Assembly: GCF_036855935.1 (NCBI RefSeq)
Contig: NZ_JASPFK010000001.1
Location: 2,358,501-2,422,500, forward strand
From: Sphingomonas sp. LR60
GTDB taxonomy: Bacteria > Pseudomonadota > Alphaproteobacteria > Sphingomonadales > Sphingomonadaceae
Direction of reading: 5' to 3'
DNA length: 64,000 bases
Positions 56,391-64,000 of this stretch are shown piece after piece (position 1 is the first letter of the stretch; each line of letters opens with the position of its first letter). Both the position numbers and the translations under genes were made by a program. The notes beneath the pieces are model-generated. The model was given only the letters and a program-made list of their open reading frames with translations. It had not been told where the DNA came from and made no database searches.

Positions 56391-58190
56391 GTGTTGACCA
56401 ACCATTTGTTGCCGCCCGCTACGCAAGACCGGGTCGTGCGGACGCTCGACCGCCACTGGCTCCGGCTGACGTTGCTGGCATGGGCGGGGATCGCGATCTG
56501 GTACGTCTGGCAACGCTGGGCGGCGATCCACTGGCTGTCGCTGGGCGACACCGACGACAATATGCGGTTGATGCAGGTCCGCGCGCTGCTGAACGGTCAG
56601 GGCTGGTTCGACCTGCGCAACTACCGGCTCAATCCGCCGGGCGGGTTCGACATCCATTGGTCGCGGCTGGTCGATCTGCCGATCGCGGGACTGATCGTGT
56701 TGCTGCGCCCGTTCGTCGGGGTGGCGGAGGCCGAGCGGCTGGCATGCGGCATCGCGCCGCTGCTGCCGATGGCGGTGGTGCTGGTGGCGCTCGGCGCGAC
56801 GCTGCGGCGGCTGGTGCATCCGCTGGCGTGGCCGCTGGGGATTGCGCTGTTCCTTGCCACCAATGTCGCGCTCGGAATGTTCATGCCCGACCGGATCGAC
56901 CATCATGGTTGGCAGCTGGCGATGCTGGCGGTGACGGTCGCCGGGCTGTGCGATCCGCAGCGCGCGCGCGGCGGTGCACTGGTTGGCACCGCGACCGCGA
57001 TTTCGCTCACGATCGGCCTCGAAATGCTGCCCTACGCCGCGATGGCGGGGGGTATTATCGGGCTCGCCTGGGTATGGGAGCGGGCAGAACGTGAACGGCT
57101 GGCGTTCTACGCGGTGTCGCTCGCCGGCGGCGTGGCGGCGGGTTTTGCGGCCTTCACCTCCTACGCCAATCGCGTCTATCGCTGCGATGCGCTGACCCCG
57201 GTATACGCCTCGACCGTGGTGCTGGCCGGCGGGCTGCTGCTGGCGCTCGCCGTCATTTCCCCGCCCAAGCCACTGATACGATTGCTGCTGGCCGTCGCGG
57301 CCGGTGCAGTGATCGCGGCGTTCTTCTCGCTCGCCTACCCGCAATGTCTGGGCCGGCCCGAGCAGGTGTCGAACGAACTCTATACCAGTTGGCTGTCGCA
57401 GGTCCGCGAGGCCAAGCCGATCTACCGCCACCCGCTGCGCGTCGCCCTCCCCATCGTCACCCTGCCGCTCATCGGATTAATCGGTGCATTGTTCGCGACT
57501 TGGCGAGCGCGGCGGCAGCCGACCTTGCGCGGCTGGGCGTGTGTGGCGCTGTTCGGCGCGTTCGCGGCGCTGATGCTGCTTTGGCAGGCGCGCGCCGGAC
57601 CCGCCGCGCAACTCCTTGCAATCCCTGGCGCTGCAGCGCTGGCGTGGATGGCGGTGCCGTGGCTGGCGGCGCCGCGTTACTGGTGGGCGAAGGCGGCAGC
57701 CGCGGCGGCCCTGTTCGTGATCGTCTCGGGCAGCTTCACGCAGATCATCATCGACCGCTTCAAGGTCGACCGCCCCAACGCCTATGTCCGCCGCGTCAAC
57801 AAGGCGACCGGGCGCTGCCTGACGATCCCGGCGATGCAGCCGCTCAACCGCTATCCGGCGCAAACCGTCTTCACCTTCGTCGACCTCGGCCCGCGGCTCA
57901 TCACATTGACGCATCACGATGCAATCGCAGGGCCTTACCACCGCAACGGCGACGCGATCCTCGACGTCCACCACGCCTTCATGGGGACCCCCGAGGTGGC
58001 GCGCGCGATCATGAAACGGCACGGCGCGACCATGCTGCTGGTGTGCCCGGACATGGCCGAATCGACCAATTATCGCGCCAAGGCACGCGGCGGCTTCTAC
58101 GACCGTTTGGCCAAGGGCGAGCATTTCGACTGGCTGGTGCCGCTGCCGATCCGAAAGGGATCGCCGTTCCGCGCGTTCCGGGTGGAATAA
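56391..58190 (+). CDS. Large polytopic membrane protein, GT-C-like
   Basis: About 599 residues with roughly twelve membrane helices and a soluble C-terminal domain from about 480. The first periplasmic loop, SLGDTDDNMRLMQVRALLNG, has the acidic DxD-like motif and aromatic follow-up (FDIHWSRLVDLP) of oligosaccharyltransferase-like GT-C proteins. I start it at GTG 56391 (VLTNHLLPPATQDR) behind GAAGGG; TTG 56394 and an upstream ATG at 56259 are alternatives. The paired methyltransferase and GtrA genes on the other strand suggest a glycan-transfer role. Family members in sphingomonads are unannotated; no function is known. Confidence 0.75.
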   Translation: MLTNHLLPPATQDRVVRTLDRHWLRLTLLAWAGIAIWYVWQRWAAIHWLSLGDTDDNMRLMQVRALLNGQGWFDLRNYRLNPPGGFDIHWSRLVDLPIAGLIVLLRPFVGVAEAERLACGIAPLLPMAVVLVALGATLRRLVHPLAWPLGIALFLATNVALGMFMPDRIDHHGWQLAMLAVTVAGLCDPQRARGGALVGTATAISLTIGLEMLPYAAMAGGIIGLAWVWERAERERLAFYAVSLAGGVAAGFAAFTSYANRVYRCDALTPVYASTVVLAGGLLLALAVISPPKPLIRLLLAVAAGAVIAAFFSLAYPQCLGRPEQVSNELYTSWLSQVREAKPIYRHPLRVALPIVTLPLIGLIGALFATWRARRQPTLRGWACVALFGAFAALMLLWQARAGPAAQLLAIPGAAALAWMAVPWLAAPRYWWAKAAAAAALFVIVSGSFTQIIIDRFKVDRPNAYVRRVNKATGRCLTIPAMQPLNRYPAQTVFTFVDLGPRLITLTHHDAIAGPYHRNGDAILDVHHAFMGTPEVARAIMKRHGATMLLVCPDMAESTNYRAKARGGFYDRLAKGEHFDWLVPLPIRKGSPFRAFRVE

Positions 58191-58208
58191 GCGCCGGGAA
58201 TTGCGGCC

Positions 58209-58826
58209 TTACCGCAACTGCTCCATCACGCCGTCGATCACGAACTGCACCGCCAGCGCGGCGAGCAACACGCCCAGCAGGCGCGTGATCACCGCCTCAA
58301 TCTTCGCGCCCATCACCCGCATCAGCGGCCCGGCCGCGAGCAGCGACAACAGCATCAGCACGAGGTTCGCCGCCAGCGCCGCCATCACCACCGCGGTCTG
58401 TTCGACCCCCTGGCTGCGCGCGGTGAGCAGCATGACCGACGCGATCGATCCCGGCCCGGCGATCATCGGCATCGCCATCGGGAAGATCGAGACGTCGTCG
58501 GCTTCTTCCTCGGTGATCTTGGCGGCGCGGTCCTCGCGGCGCTGGGTGCGCTTTTCGAACACCATTTCCAGCGCGATCAGGAACAGCATCACGCCCCCCG
58601 CGATGCGGAACGAGGCCAGTTCAATGCCGAGCGCGTGGAGCAGCGGTTCGCCGGCCAGCGCGAAGACCAACAGGATGCCGGCCGCCACCACCACCGCGCG
58701 CCCCGCCATCGCGCGGCGATGCGCCGCAGTCGCTCCCGCCGTCAGCCCGGCGAAGATCGGTGCGCAGCCGGGCGGATCGATGATGACGAACAGCGTGATG
58801 AACGACGAGACGAACAGCTCAAGCAT
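58209..58826 (-). CDS. marC: MarC family integral membrane protein
   Basis: A 205-residue, six-helix protein of the MarC/UPF0056 family, whose transport role is still unknown. LFVSSFITLFVIIDPPGCAP is the signature first helix with the IDPPG motif, and FPMAMPMIAGPGSIASVMLL is the repeat of it (PLAxPxIAGPGxI) in the second half. Its ATG overlaps the folD stop by one base, so it ends the yggT-DUF167-folD-marC unit. Confidence 0.93.
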   Translation of the reverse strand: MLELFVSSFITLFVIIDPPGCAPIFAGLTAGATAAHRRAMAGRAVVVAAGILLVFALAGEPLLHALGIELASFRIAGGVMLFLIALEMVFEKRTQRREDRAAKITEEEADDVSIFPMAMPMIAGPGSIASVMLLTARSQGVEQTAVVMAALAANLVLMLLSLLAAGPLMRVMGAKIEAVITRLLGVLLAALAVQFVIDGVMEQLR

Positions 58827-59695
58827 TACAATGCCGGATCGATCGCGACGCCCGCACGCCGCGTGGCGGCGACGAGCGTGTTGCGCATCAGCACTGCGAT
58901 CGTCATCGGCCCGACGCCGCCCGGCACGGGCGTGATCGCGCCCGCGACCTCGGCCGCGCGTGGGTCGACGTCACCGACCAGCCCCTCGTCGGTGCGGTTG
59001 ATGCCGACGTCGATCACGGTCGCGCCGGGCTTGATCCACTCCGGCTGGACGAAGCCGGGGATGCCGACCGCGGCGACAACGATGTCTGCGGCGCGCACAT
59101 GCCCCATCACGTCGCGCGAGCGGCTGTGCACGGTGGTGACGGTGCAGCTCTGCTGGAGCAGTAGTGCCGCCATCGGCTTGCCGACGATGTTGGAGCGGCC
59201 GATCACCACCGCCTCCAGCCCCGCCAGATGCGGGTGAATATCCTGGAGCAGCATCAGGCAGCCGAGCGGTGTGCAGGGCACCAGCCCGTCGAGCCCGGTT
59301 GCGAGCCGCCCGGCATTGACCGGGTGGAAGCCGTCGACGTCCTTCTCGGGATCGATGCGCGTGATTACCGCGCGCTCGTCGATGTGGCGCGGCAGCGGAA
59401 GCTGGACGAGAATGCCGTCGACCGTCTCGTCGGCGTTGAGGCGATCGACCAGCGCGATCAGCTCAGCCTCGCTCACATCGGCGGACAGCCGGTGCTCGAA
59501 ACTCTCCATCCCCGCGGCGATGGTCGCCTTGCCCTTGGAGCGGACATAGACCGACGAGGCGGGGTCTTCGCCGACCAGCACCACCGCCAGGCCAGGCTTT
59601 CGCCCCGCCTGTTCGGTGAAGGCGGCAGCCGCGGTGGCGACACGGCCGCGCAACGTGGCGGCAAAGGCTTTTCCGTCGATGAGGCGCGCAGTCAT
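58826..59695 (-). CDS. folD: Bifunctional methylenetetrahydrofolate dehydrogenase/cyclohydrolase
   Basis: Oxidises 5,10-methylene-THF with NADP+ and hydrolyses the product to 10-formyl-THF. The 289-residue protein has the catalytic Lys in [34 protein letters not shown], the NADP-binding [20 protein letters not shown] and the C-terminal [19 protein letters not shown]. Its ATG overlaps the DUF167 stop by four bases, and it is followed by marC. Confidence 0.97.
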   Translation of the reverse strand: MTARLIDGKAFAATLRGRVATAAAAFTEQAGRKPGLAVVLVGEDPASSVYVRSKGKATIAAGMESFEHRLSADVSEAELIALVDRLNADETVDGILVQLPLPRHIDERAVITRIDPEKDVDGFHPVNAGRLATGLDGLVPCTPLGCLMLLQDIHPHLAGLEAVVIGRSNIVGKPMAALLLQQSCTVTTVHSRSRDVMGHVRAADIVVAAVGIPGFVQPEWIKPGATVIDVGINRTDEGLVGDVDPRAAEVAGAITPVPGGVGPMTIAVLMRNTLVAATRRAGVAIDPAL

Positions 59696-59994
59696 GGCGC
59701 GACCGCATAGAGCGAAGCGGCGGCGCGCGCCAGCACCTGCGGATCGCCCGCGATCGTCAGCCGCTTCACGCGCGCGGTCTGTCCCGCAACCAACGTAACG
59801 TCGCGCTTCGGCACGCCGAAATGTTTGGCGAGCATCACGATCAACGCCGCATTGGCCGCGCCATCGACAGGCGCGGCGGCCAAGCGGGCGAGGAAATGCT
59901 CCTCGGTGCCCGCCGACAGCGCATCACGCCCGCCGCGCGGCGTGACGCGAACCGCGACGGCGATCCCGTCAGAGGTTTCGCGCCAGGCGCTCAG
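59692..59994 (-). CDS. yggU: DUF167 (YggU) family protein with apparent CTG start
   Basis: A 100-residue YggU/UPF0235 protein: [40 protein letters not shown] and [19 protein letters not shown] are the whole domain. Its function is unknown, although it is nearly universally linked to yggT. There is no ATG, GTG or TTG at the proper place; CTG 59994, followed by AGCGCCTGGCGC (SAWR), overlaps the yggT TGA as CTGA, exactly where an ATGA overlap is usual. So either CTG is used through coupling or an A has been read or mutated as C. Confidence 0.85.
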   Translation of the reverse strand: MSAWRETSDGIAVAVRVTPRGGRDALSAGTEEHFLARLAAAPVDGAANAALIVMLAKHFGVPKRDVTLVAGQTARVKRLTIAGDPQVLARAAASLYAVAP

Positions 59995-60317
59995 ACCGCC
60001 ACGCTGCTCGTCGCGACGCTGAGCGCGATGTTGCTGAGGATGATGTTCAGGATGACGATCAGCAGCAACACCACCATCGGCGCGAAGTCGATCCCGCGCG
60101 TGTCGGGGAGCATCCGGCGGATCGGCCGGTACAGCGGCTCGCTCAGCCGCTCCATCCCCTCGTACAACGCCCGGATGAAGTTGTTCGATGTGTTGACGAT
60201 ATTGAACGAGATCAGCAGCGACAGGATGATCTGGATGATGATGATCCAGCGTACGAATTGCAGGATGACCTGCAAAACCTCGATGATGGTGAGCGTCAGC
60301 ACGCCGGGCGTCTCCAA
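59991..60317 (-). CDS. yggT: YggT family membrane protein
   Basis: A 108-residue, two-to-four helix YggT protein, a family implicated in osmotic shock or division-related membrane function. IIEVLQVILQFVRWIIIIQI is the first helix, EGMERLSEPLYRPIRRMLPD the conserved amphipathic linker and IDFAPMVVLLLIVILNIIL the final helix. It lies upstream of DUF167 and folD in one unit. Confidence 0.92.
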   Translation of the reverse strand: METPGVLTLTIIEVLQVILQFVRWIIIIQIILSLLISFNIVNTSNNFIRALYEGMERLSEPLYRPIRRMLPDTRGIDFAPMVVLLLIVILNIILSNIALSVATSSVAV

Positions 60318-60367
60318 TAGGTGTGGCGGTCATATACTGCACCGGTGGGTGCGGCAAAAGAGCACCG

Positions 60368-61261
60368 CTATCTGCGGATCAAGGTGCCTGCACCGCGCTT
60401 GGTAAAGATTTCGAGCAGCATCGCGTGGGGGACCCGCCCATCCAGCACGACCGCGGCATCCACGCCGGATTCGACCGCGGCGACGCACGTCTCCAGCTTG
60501 GGGATCATCCCGCCCGAAATCGTGCCGTCGGCACGTAGTTCGGCGACCGACGCGGGGTTCAGGTCGGTAACCAATTGACCCTGCTTGTCGAGCACGCCCG
60601 CCACGTCGGTCAGCAGGAAGAAGCGCGATGCGCCGAGCGCGGCGGCGATCGCACCCGCCATCGTATCGGCGTTGATGTTATAGGTGTGTCCGTCGGCGCC
60701 GAGGCCGATCGGCGCGATCACCGGAATGATCCCGTCGCGGCTCAGCGAATCGATGATCCGGCGATCAACCGCGACCGGCTCGCCGACGAAGCCGAGATCG
60801 ACTTTGCGCTCGATCCCCTGCAGCGGATCCGGGTCGCTGCGGCCGACCTTCTCGGCCTGCACCAGCCCGGCGTCCTTGCCCGAGATGCCGACGGCGCGGC
60901 CACCGGCGCGGCCGATCCAGCTGACGATTTCCTTGTTGATCGATCCGGCCAGGACCATCTCGGCGATCTGCGCGGTTTCGGCGTCGGTGACGCGCAAGCC
61001 ATCGACAAAGCGTGATTCGACGCCCAACCGCTTGAGCATCCGCCCGATCTGCGGTCCACCGCCGTGCACGACGACCGGATTGATCCCGACCGCCTTGAGC
61101 AACACCACGTCCTCGGCGAAATCGGCCTGCGCCTCGGGGTCGCCCATCGCATGACCGCCGTATTTCACGACGAAGGTCTTGCCGGCATAGCGTTGCAGAT
61201 ACGGCAGCGCCTCGACCAGCGTTTCGGCCTTCAAGGCGGGCGACAGGTTCGGATCACTCAT
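60368..61261 (-). CDS. argB: Acetylglutamate kinase
   Basis: Phosphorylates N-acetyl-L-glutamate, the second step of arginine synthesis. The 297-residue protein carries [11 protein letters not shown] (phosphate loop with the catalytic Lys), [27 protein letters not shown] and [20 protein letters not shown]. The length and the N-terminal extension [20 protein letters not shown] mark the arginine-sensitive hexameric class, so feedback inhibition is likely. ATG 61261 is chosen; ATG 61273, four codons upstream, is possible. It lies 38 bases after yhhQ. Confidence 0.97.
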   Translation of the reverse strand: MSDPNLSPALKAETLVEALPYLQRYAGKTFVVKYGGHAMGDPEAQADFAEDVVLLKAVGINPVVVHGGGPQIGRMLKRLGVESRFVDGLRVTDAETAQIAEMVLAGSINKEIVSWIGRAGGRAVGISGKDAGLVQAEKVGRSDPDPLQGIERKVDLGFVGEPVAVDRRIIDSLSRDGIIPVIAPIGLGADGHTYNINADTMAGAIAAALGASRFFLLTDVAGVLDKQGQLVTDLNPASVAELRADGTISGGMIPKLETCVAAVESGVDAAVVLDGRVPHAMLLEIFTKRGAGTLIRR

Positions 61262-61299
61262 GAGCCGCGCCATAGCGGCGGGCGGGCGCGCCGAAAAGG

Positions 61300-61971
61300 T
61301 CAGGTGTCGAGCCGCCGCCCGATCGCCACCAGCGCATAGATCAGCGGCGGGACGAGCGCGATCGACAGCACGACCTTCGCGAGCATTTGCCCCGCCATCA
61401 ACCAGCCGACCGCCGACAGCCCGAAGGCGATCGAAATGAACAGCACCGAATCGACGATCTGGCTGAGTGCGCTGGCGGTCGCGGCGCGGAACCACAGCAA
61501 TTTGCCGCCTTCCCGCCCCTTCAGCCACGAGAAGATCGTGACGTTGAGCGTCTGCGACACGCCATAAGCGACGATCCCGCCCGCCCAGATCCACGGCGTC
61601 GCGCCCATCATCTGGTTGAACGCAGCGAGATGCCCGCTGTCCATCTCGGGCGCGGCGGGCAGGACGAGCACGACCAACGTCAGCACCATCGACACCAGCA
61701 GCGGGACGAATCCCATCAGCACCAGCCGTCCCGCGACCTTCTGCCCGTGCAGTTCAGCGATTGCGCTGGAGGTGACGACCAGCAGCAGGAAGGCGAAAAT
61801 TCCCGCTTCCACCGCGAGCGGCGGCAATCCGACCAGCGGGCCGAGCTGCGAGATCGGGCCAAGCGACACCTGCTTGTTGCCGAGCACCCCGGCGATGCAC
61901 ACCATGCCGCCGTAGAAGATCGAGAAGGCGAACAGCGAGGGCGGAATCGGGCGTCGAACAGGGGCTTCCAT
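61300..61971 (-). CDS. yhhQ: Queuosine precursor transporter, YhhQ/VUT family
   Basis: A 223-residue, six-helix carrier of the VUT/ECF family, YhhQ type, which imports preQ0 or preQ1 for the tRNA base queuosine. [20 protein letters not shown] is the first helix, [20 protein letters not shown] the family loop with the E-x-G pattern and [19 protein letters not shown] with [17 protein letters not shown] the substrate-site helices. I start at ATG 61971 ([14 protein letters not shown]) since the longer form adds only a Pro/Ala-rich stretch. Confidence 0.9.
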   Translation of the reverse strand: MEAPVRRPIPPSLFAFSIFYGGMVCIAGVLGNKQVSLGPISQLGPLVGLPPLAVEAGIFAFLLLVVTSSAIAELHGQKVAGRLVLMGFVPLLVSMVLTLVVLVLPAAPEMDSGHLAAFNQMMGATPWIWAGGIVAYGVSQTLNVTIFSWLKGREGGKLLWFRAATASALSQIVDSVLFISIAFGLSAVGWLMAGQMLAKVVLSIALVPPLIYALVAIGRRLDT

Positions 61972-62030
61972 CGCGGCGGTGTACGGGGCGGCGGCGGGGC
62001 GGGCAAGGTGCTGGGGCAGCATCACACTTC

Positions 62031-62105
62031 GTCATTGCGAACGCAGTGAAGCAAACCAGGGCGTCGCGCGGAACACTGGATTGCTTCGCTGCGCTCGCAA
62101 TGACG
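62031..62105. repeat. Intergenic inverted repeat, family A copy 6 (diverged)
   Basis: GTCATTGCGAACGCAGTGAA faces CTTCGCTGCGCTCGCAATGA. The centre (GGCGTCGCGCGGAACACTGG) has drifted from other copies. It lies between the divergent yhhQ and the nucleoside transporter gene. Confidence 0.85.
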
Positions 62106-62191
62106 AGGGAGGTTATCTCTACCACCCGATCTTGGCTGGCGATCCGCCAGCGGGCATGTCATGGCGCGGAACTTCGACAGCGAAGAAGAAA

Positions 62192-63526
62192 ATGCAACGG
62201 ACTCTCATCGGCCTGGCGGGCATTGCCGTCATCCTGCTGCTCGCGGTGCTGTTGTCGGCCGACCGGCGCGCGATCCGGCTGCGGATCGTCGCCAGCGCCT
62301 TTGCGCTGCAAGCGACGATCGCGACGATTGTGCTCTACTGGACGCCGGGGCGCGCGGCGCTGGCCGGCGCTTCGTCGGGGGTCGCGGCACTGCTCGGCTA
62401 TTCGCAGAAGGGCACCGAATTCCTGTTCGGCAATCTCGCCAGCCCCGCGGTCGGCGGGCAGAGCTTCGCGATCGCGGCGCTGCCGGTCATCATCTTCTTC
62501 GCCAGCCTCGTCTCAATCCTCTATTATCTGGGCGTGATGCAGTTCGTGGTCCGCTGGATCGGCGGCGCGATCGAAAAAGTCATCGGGACCAGCAAGGTCG
62601 AGAGCCTGTGCGCGGCGGCCAATATCTTCGTCGGGCAGAGCGAATCGCCGCTGGTGATCCGCCCCTACCTTGCGGGGCTGACCCCGGCGCAGGTGTTTAC
62701 GGTGATGACCAGCGGGATGGCGGGCGTCGCGGGGACGATCCTCGCGGCCTATGCCTCGATGGGGATCAGCATCGACTATCTGCTCGCCGCCAGCTTCATG
62801 GCTGCGCCCGGCGGGATCCTGATGGCGAAGATCATCATGCCCGACCGCGTCGTCGCGCCGGAAGGTGAGTTGCCGCTCGGCGACCTGCCGGACGAACAGC
62901 GCCAGATCGAGCTGGCCGAGGCGCGGATCAGCGGGCGCGGCCCTGCCGCGCTGCTGCCCGAGGGCACGCCGGGCGAGCCGTTGCCCGACGCGACGCATGA
63001 CGAGGAAAAGCCCGCCAATCTGATCATGGCCGCCGCACAGGGCGCACAGACCGGCGTCAAGCTGGCGGTGGCGGTTGGGGCGATGGTGCTGGCGTTCGTC
63101 GCACTGGTGGCGCTCGCCAACGGGCTGCTCGGTGCGGCGGGCGGGTTGATCGGGATGCCGGGGCTGAGCTTCCAGGGCCTGCTCGGCTATGTCTTCCAGC
63201 CGGTCATGTACCTGCTGGGCGTGCCGTGGAACGAGGCCGGGATTGCGGGCGGGCTGTTTGGTGAAAAGATCGTGCTCAACGAATTCGTTGCGTACATCGA
63301 CCTCGGCAAGCAGGCGGCGGCGCTGTCGCCGCGGACGATCGCGGTGGTGACCTTCGCGCTGTGCGGATTCGCCAATTTCAGCTCGATCGCGATCCAGATG
63401 GCGGTGACCGGCAGCCTCGCTCCCAATCAGCGGCCGACGATTGCGCGGCTGGGGCTGCGTGCGCTGGCGGCGGGCAGCCTCGCCAATCTAATGAGCGCGG
63501 CGCTGGCGGGGCTGCTGATCGGCTGA
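62192..63526 (+). CDS. nupC: Concentrative nucleoside transporter (NupC/CNT family)
   Basis: A 444-residue sodium- or proton-coupled nucleoside importer of the inner membrane. [11 protein letters not shown] begins the core, [20 protein letters not shown] is the family substrate-site signature, [20 protein letters not shown] the re-entrant segment, and [14 protein letters not shown] with [17 protein letters not shown] the second-half repeat. ATG 62192 follows GAAGAA. It is monocistronic. In bacteria it salvages pyrimidine and adenine nucleosides; specificity is not evident here. Confidence 0.95.
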   Translation: MQRTLIGLAGIAVILLLAVLLSADRRAIRLRIVASAFALQATIATIVLYWTPGRAALAGASSGVAALLGYSQKGTEFLFGNLASPAVGGQSFAIAALPVIIFFASLVSILYYLGVMQFVVRWIGGAIEKVIGTSKVESLCAAANIFVGQSESPLVIRPYLAGLTPAQVFTVMTSGMAGVAGTILAAYASMGISIDYLLAASFMAAPGGILMAKIIMPDRVVAPEGELPLGDLPDEQRQIELAEARISGRGPAALLPEGTPGEPLPDATHDEEKPANLIMAAAQGAQTGVKLAVAVGAMVLAFVALVALANGLLGAAGGLIGMPGLSFQGLLGYVFQPVMYLLGVPWNEAGIAGGLFGEKIVLNEFVAYIDLGKQAAALSPRTIAVVTFALCGFANFSSIAIQMAVTGSLAPNQRPTIARLGLRALAAGSLANLMSAALAGLLIG

Positions 63527-63713
63527 GCCGGTCGAAGTTGTCGAAGTTTGCGCCTAACGGCTCCTGTGCGCGCACGGGTGGCGGCACGATGGCGTGCGCC
63601 TCGCCTATGCTGGCAGATGTTGGACGGTGTAGGACAGCGCCGTGGCGGTGGAGCGGTCCTCGACGCCTGACGCTGCGGGGTGACGACGGCTGGCGGAGTA
63701 TGACGCACAAGGA

Positions 63714-63742
63714 AAAGGCCGCCGGATCGCTCCGACGGCCTT
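63714..63742 (-). terminator. Rho-independent terminator of the PEPxxWA-CTERM gene
   Basis: AAGGCCG.CGGA pairs with TCCG.CGGCCTT round a TCGC loop, followed on the minus strand by TTCC. It lies 25 bases after the stop of the gene at 63767. Confidence 0.8.
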
Positions 63743-63766
63743 CCGCACGCTAAAGGTAAAGCCGGA

Positions 63767-64000
63767 TTAGACCAGCTGGGTCTTGCCGCTGGTGCGACGG
63801 CGGCGAGCCGCTGCGCCGATCATGCCGAAGCCCAGGATCATCGTCATCCAGGTGGTCGGCTCGGGAACCGCGCTGGTCACCGCGATCGAGTTCAGCTTGA
63901 ACGCGTCGTTCTTGTTGTCCGGACCGAAATACGAGCCGCCAATGACCCAGACGTTGCCGCCCTTGCTCGGCGAAAGGTTGTACGTCTGCTTCGCCGCGCC
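63767..64000 (-). CDS. PEPxxWA-CTERM sorting domain protein, 5' end outside the window
   Basis: Only the last 77 residues are in the window. The minus strand reads YFGPDNKNDAFKLNSIAVTS, then VPEPTTWMTMILGFGMIGAA followed by ARRRRTSGKTQLV and stop. This is a PEPxxWA-CTERM tail, a short hydrophobic helix with flanking Arg, which marks an exported surface protein processed by an exosortase-type system. The N-terminal part, and thus the function, cannot be seen. It resembles the tail of the choice-of-anchor A protein at 21912. Confidence 0.9.
   Translation of the reverse strand, partial: GAAKQTYNLSPSKGGNVWVIGGSYFGPDNKNDAFKLNSIAVTSAVPEPTTWMTMILGFGMIGAAARRRRTSGKTQLV

Overview
The window looks like a chromosomal segment of a Sphingomonas-like alphaproteobacterium (Sphingomonadaceae). 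The grounds are high GC content, a CtrA master regulator, two proteins with the PEPxxWA-CTERM sorting tail typical of sphingomonads, an str operon (rpsL-rpsG-fusA), and several families of short intergenic inverted repeats. I see no tRNA, rRNA, CRISPR array, prophage or transposase. The taxonomy is inferred from these features and is not proven.

Layout. 1-2716: str operon, minus strand, with fusA cut by the window edge. 3.0-8.6 kb: a GT-C type membrane protein, a DUF3140 protein, a LysR regulator divergent from pirin and wrbA, an M15 D,D-carboxypeptidase and an RluA-type pseudouridine synthase. 8.6-10.0 kb: a lower-GC patch with a secreted HELGH protein and a small membrane protein. 10.0-14.4 kb: arfB, a DUF1996 protein, fRMsr, an M28 peptidase and a universal stress protein. 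14.5-17.9 kb: pyruvate dehydrogenase E2 and E3 with a small membrane protein and a thioesterase between them. 18.2-25.9 kb: membrane proteins, ctrA, a choice-of-anchor A protein, a CinA-like protein, map and a CAP lipoprotein. 26.1-28.0 kb: glnB-glnA behind a candidate sigma-54 promoter. 29.3-52.6 kb: a glucuronoxylan and hexuronate/pentose catabolic locus. 52.7-64 kb: GST, CsaA, YjbQ, surface-polysaccharide type genes, marC-folD-DUF167-yggT, argB, yhhQ, a CNT nucleoside transporter and the end of another PEPxxWA-CTERM protein.

How the sugar locus fits together. A GH67 alpha-glucuronidase and a GH43 glycosidase would release (methyl)glucuronate and pentoses from xylan fragments, and an ACS-type MFS carrier could import the acid. 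UxaC, UxuB, UxuA (plus an unrelated second mannonate dehydratase, ManD) and KdgK take glucuronate to KDPG. XylA and XylB take xylose to xylulose 5-phosphate. An IlvD/Edd-family sugar-acid dehydratase and a 2-oxoglutarate semialdehyde dehydrogenase are two steps of an oxidative pentose route. A LacI-family regulator follows the alpha-glucuronidase, and four LacI-type palindromes sit at promoters in the locus. A different motif, TGTCCGACTA, is shared by the dehydratase and dehydrogenase promoters.

Data quality matters here. At least six genes (pirin, arfB, AI-2E transporter, aldo-keto reductase, SGNH hydrolase, LacI regulator) and probably a seventh are broken by single-base frameshifts. The deletions lie in C/G runs. 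The three insertions all read CGAGATC where the protein predicts CGAATC, a GANTC (CcrM) site. This pattern points to sequencing or basecalling error more than to gene decay, so these genes may be functional in the organism.
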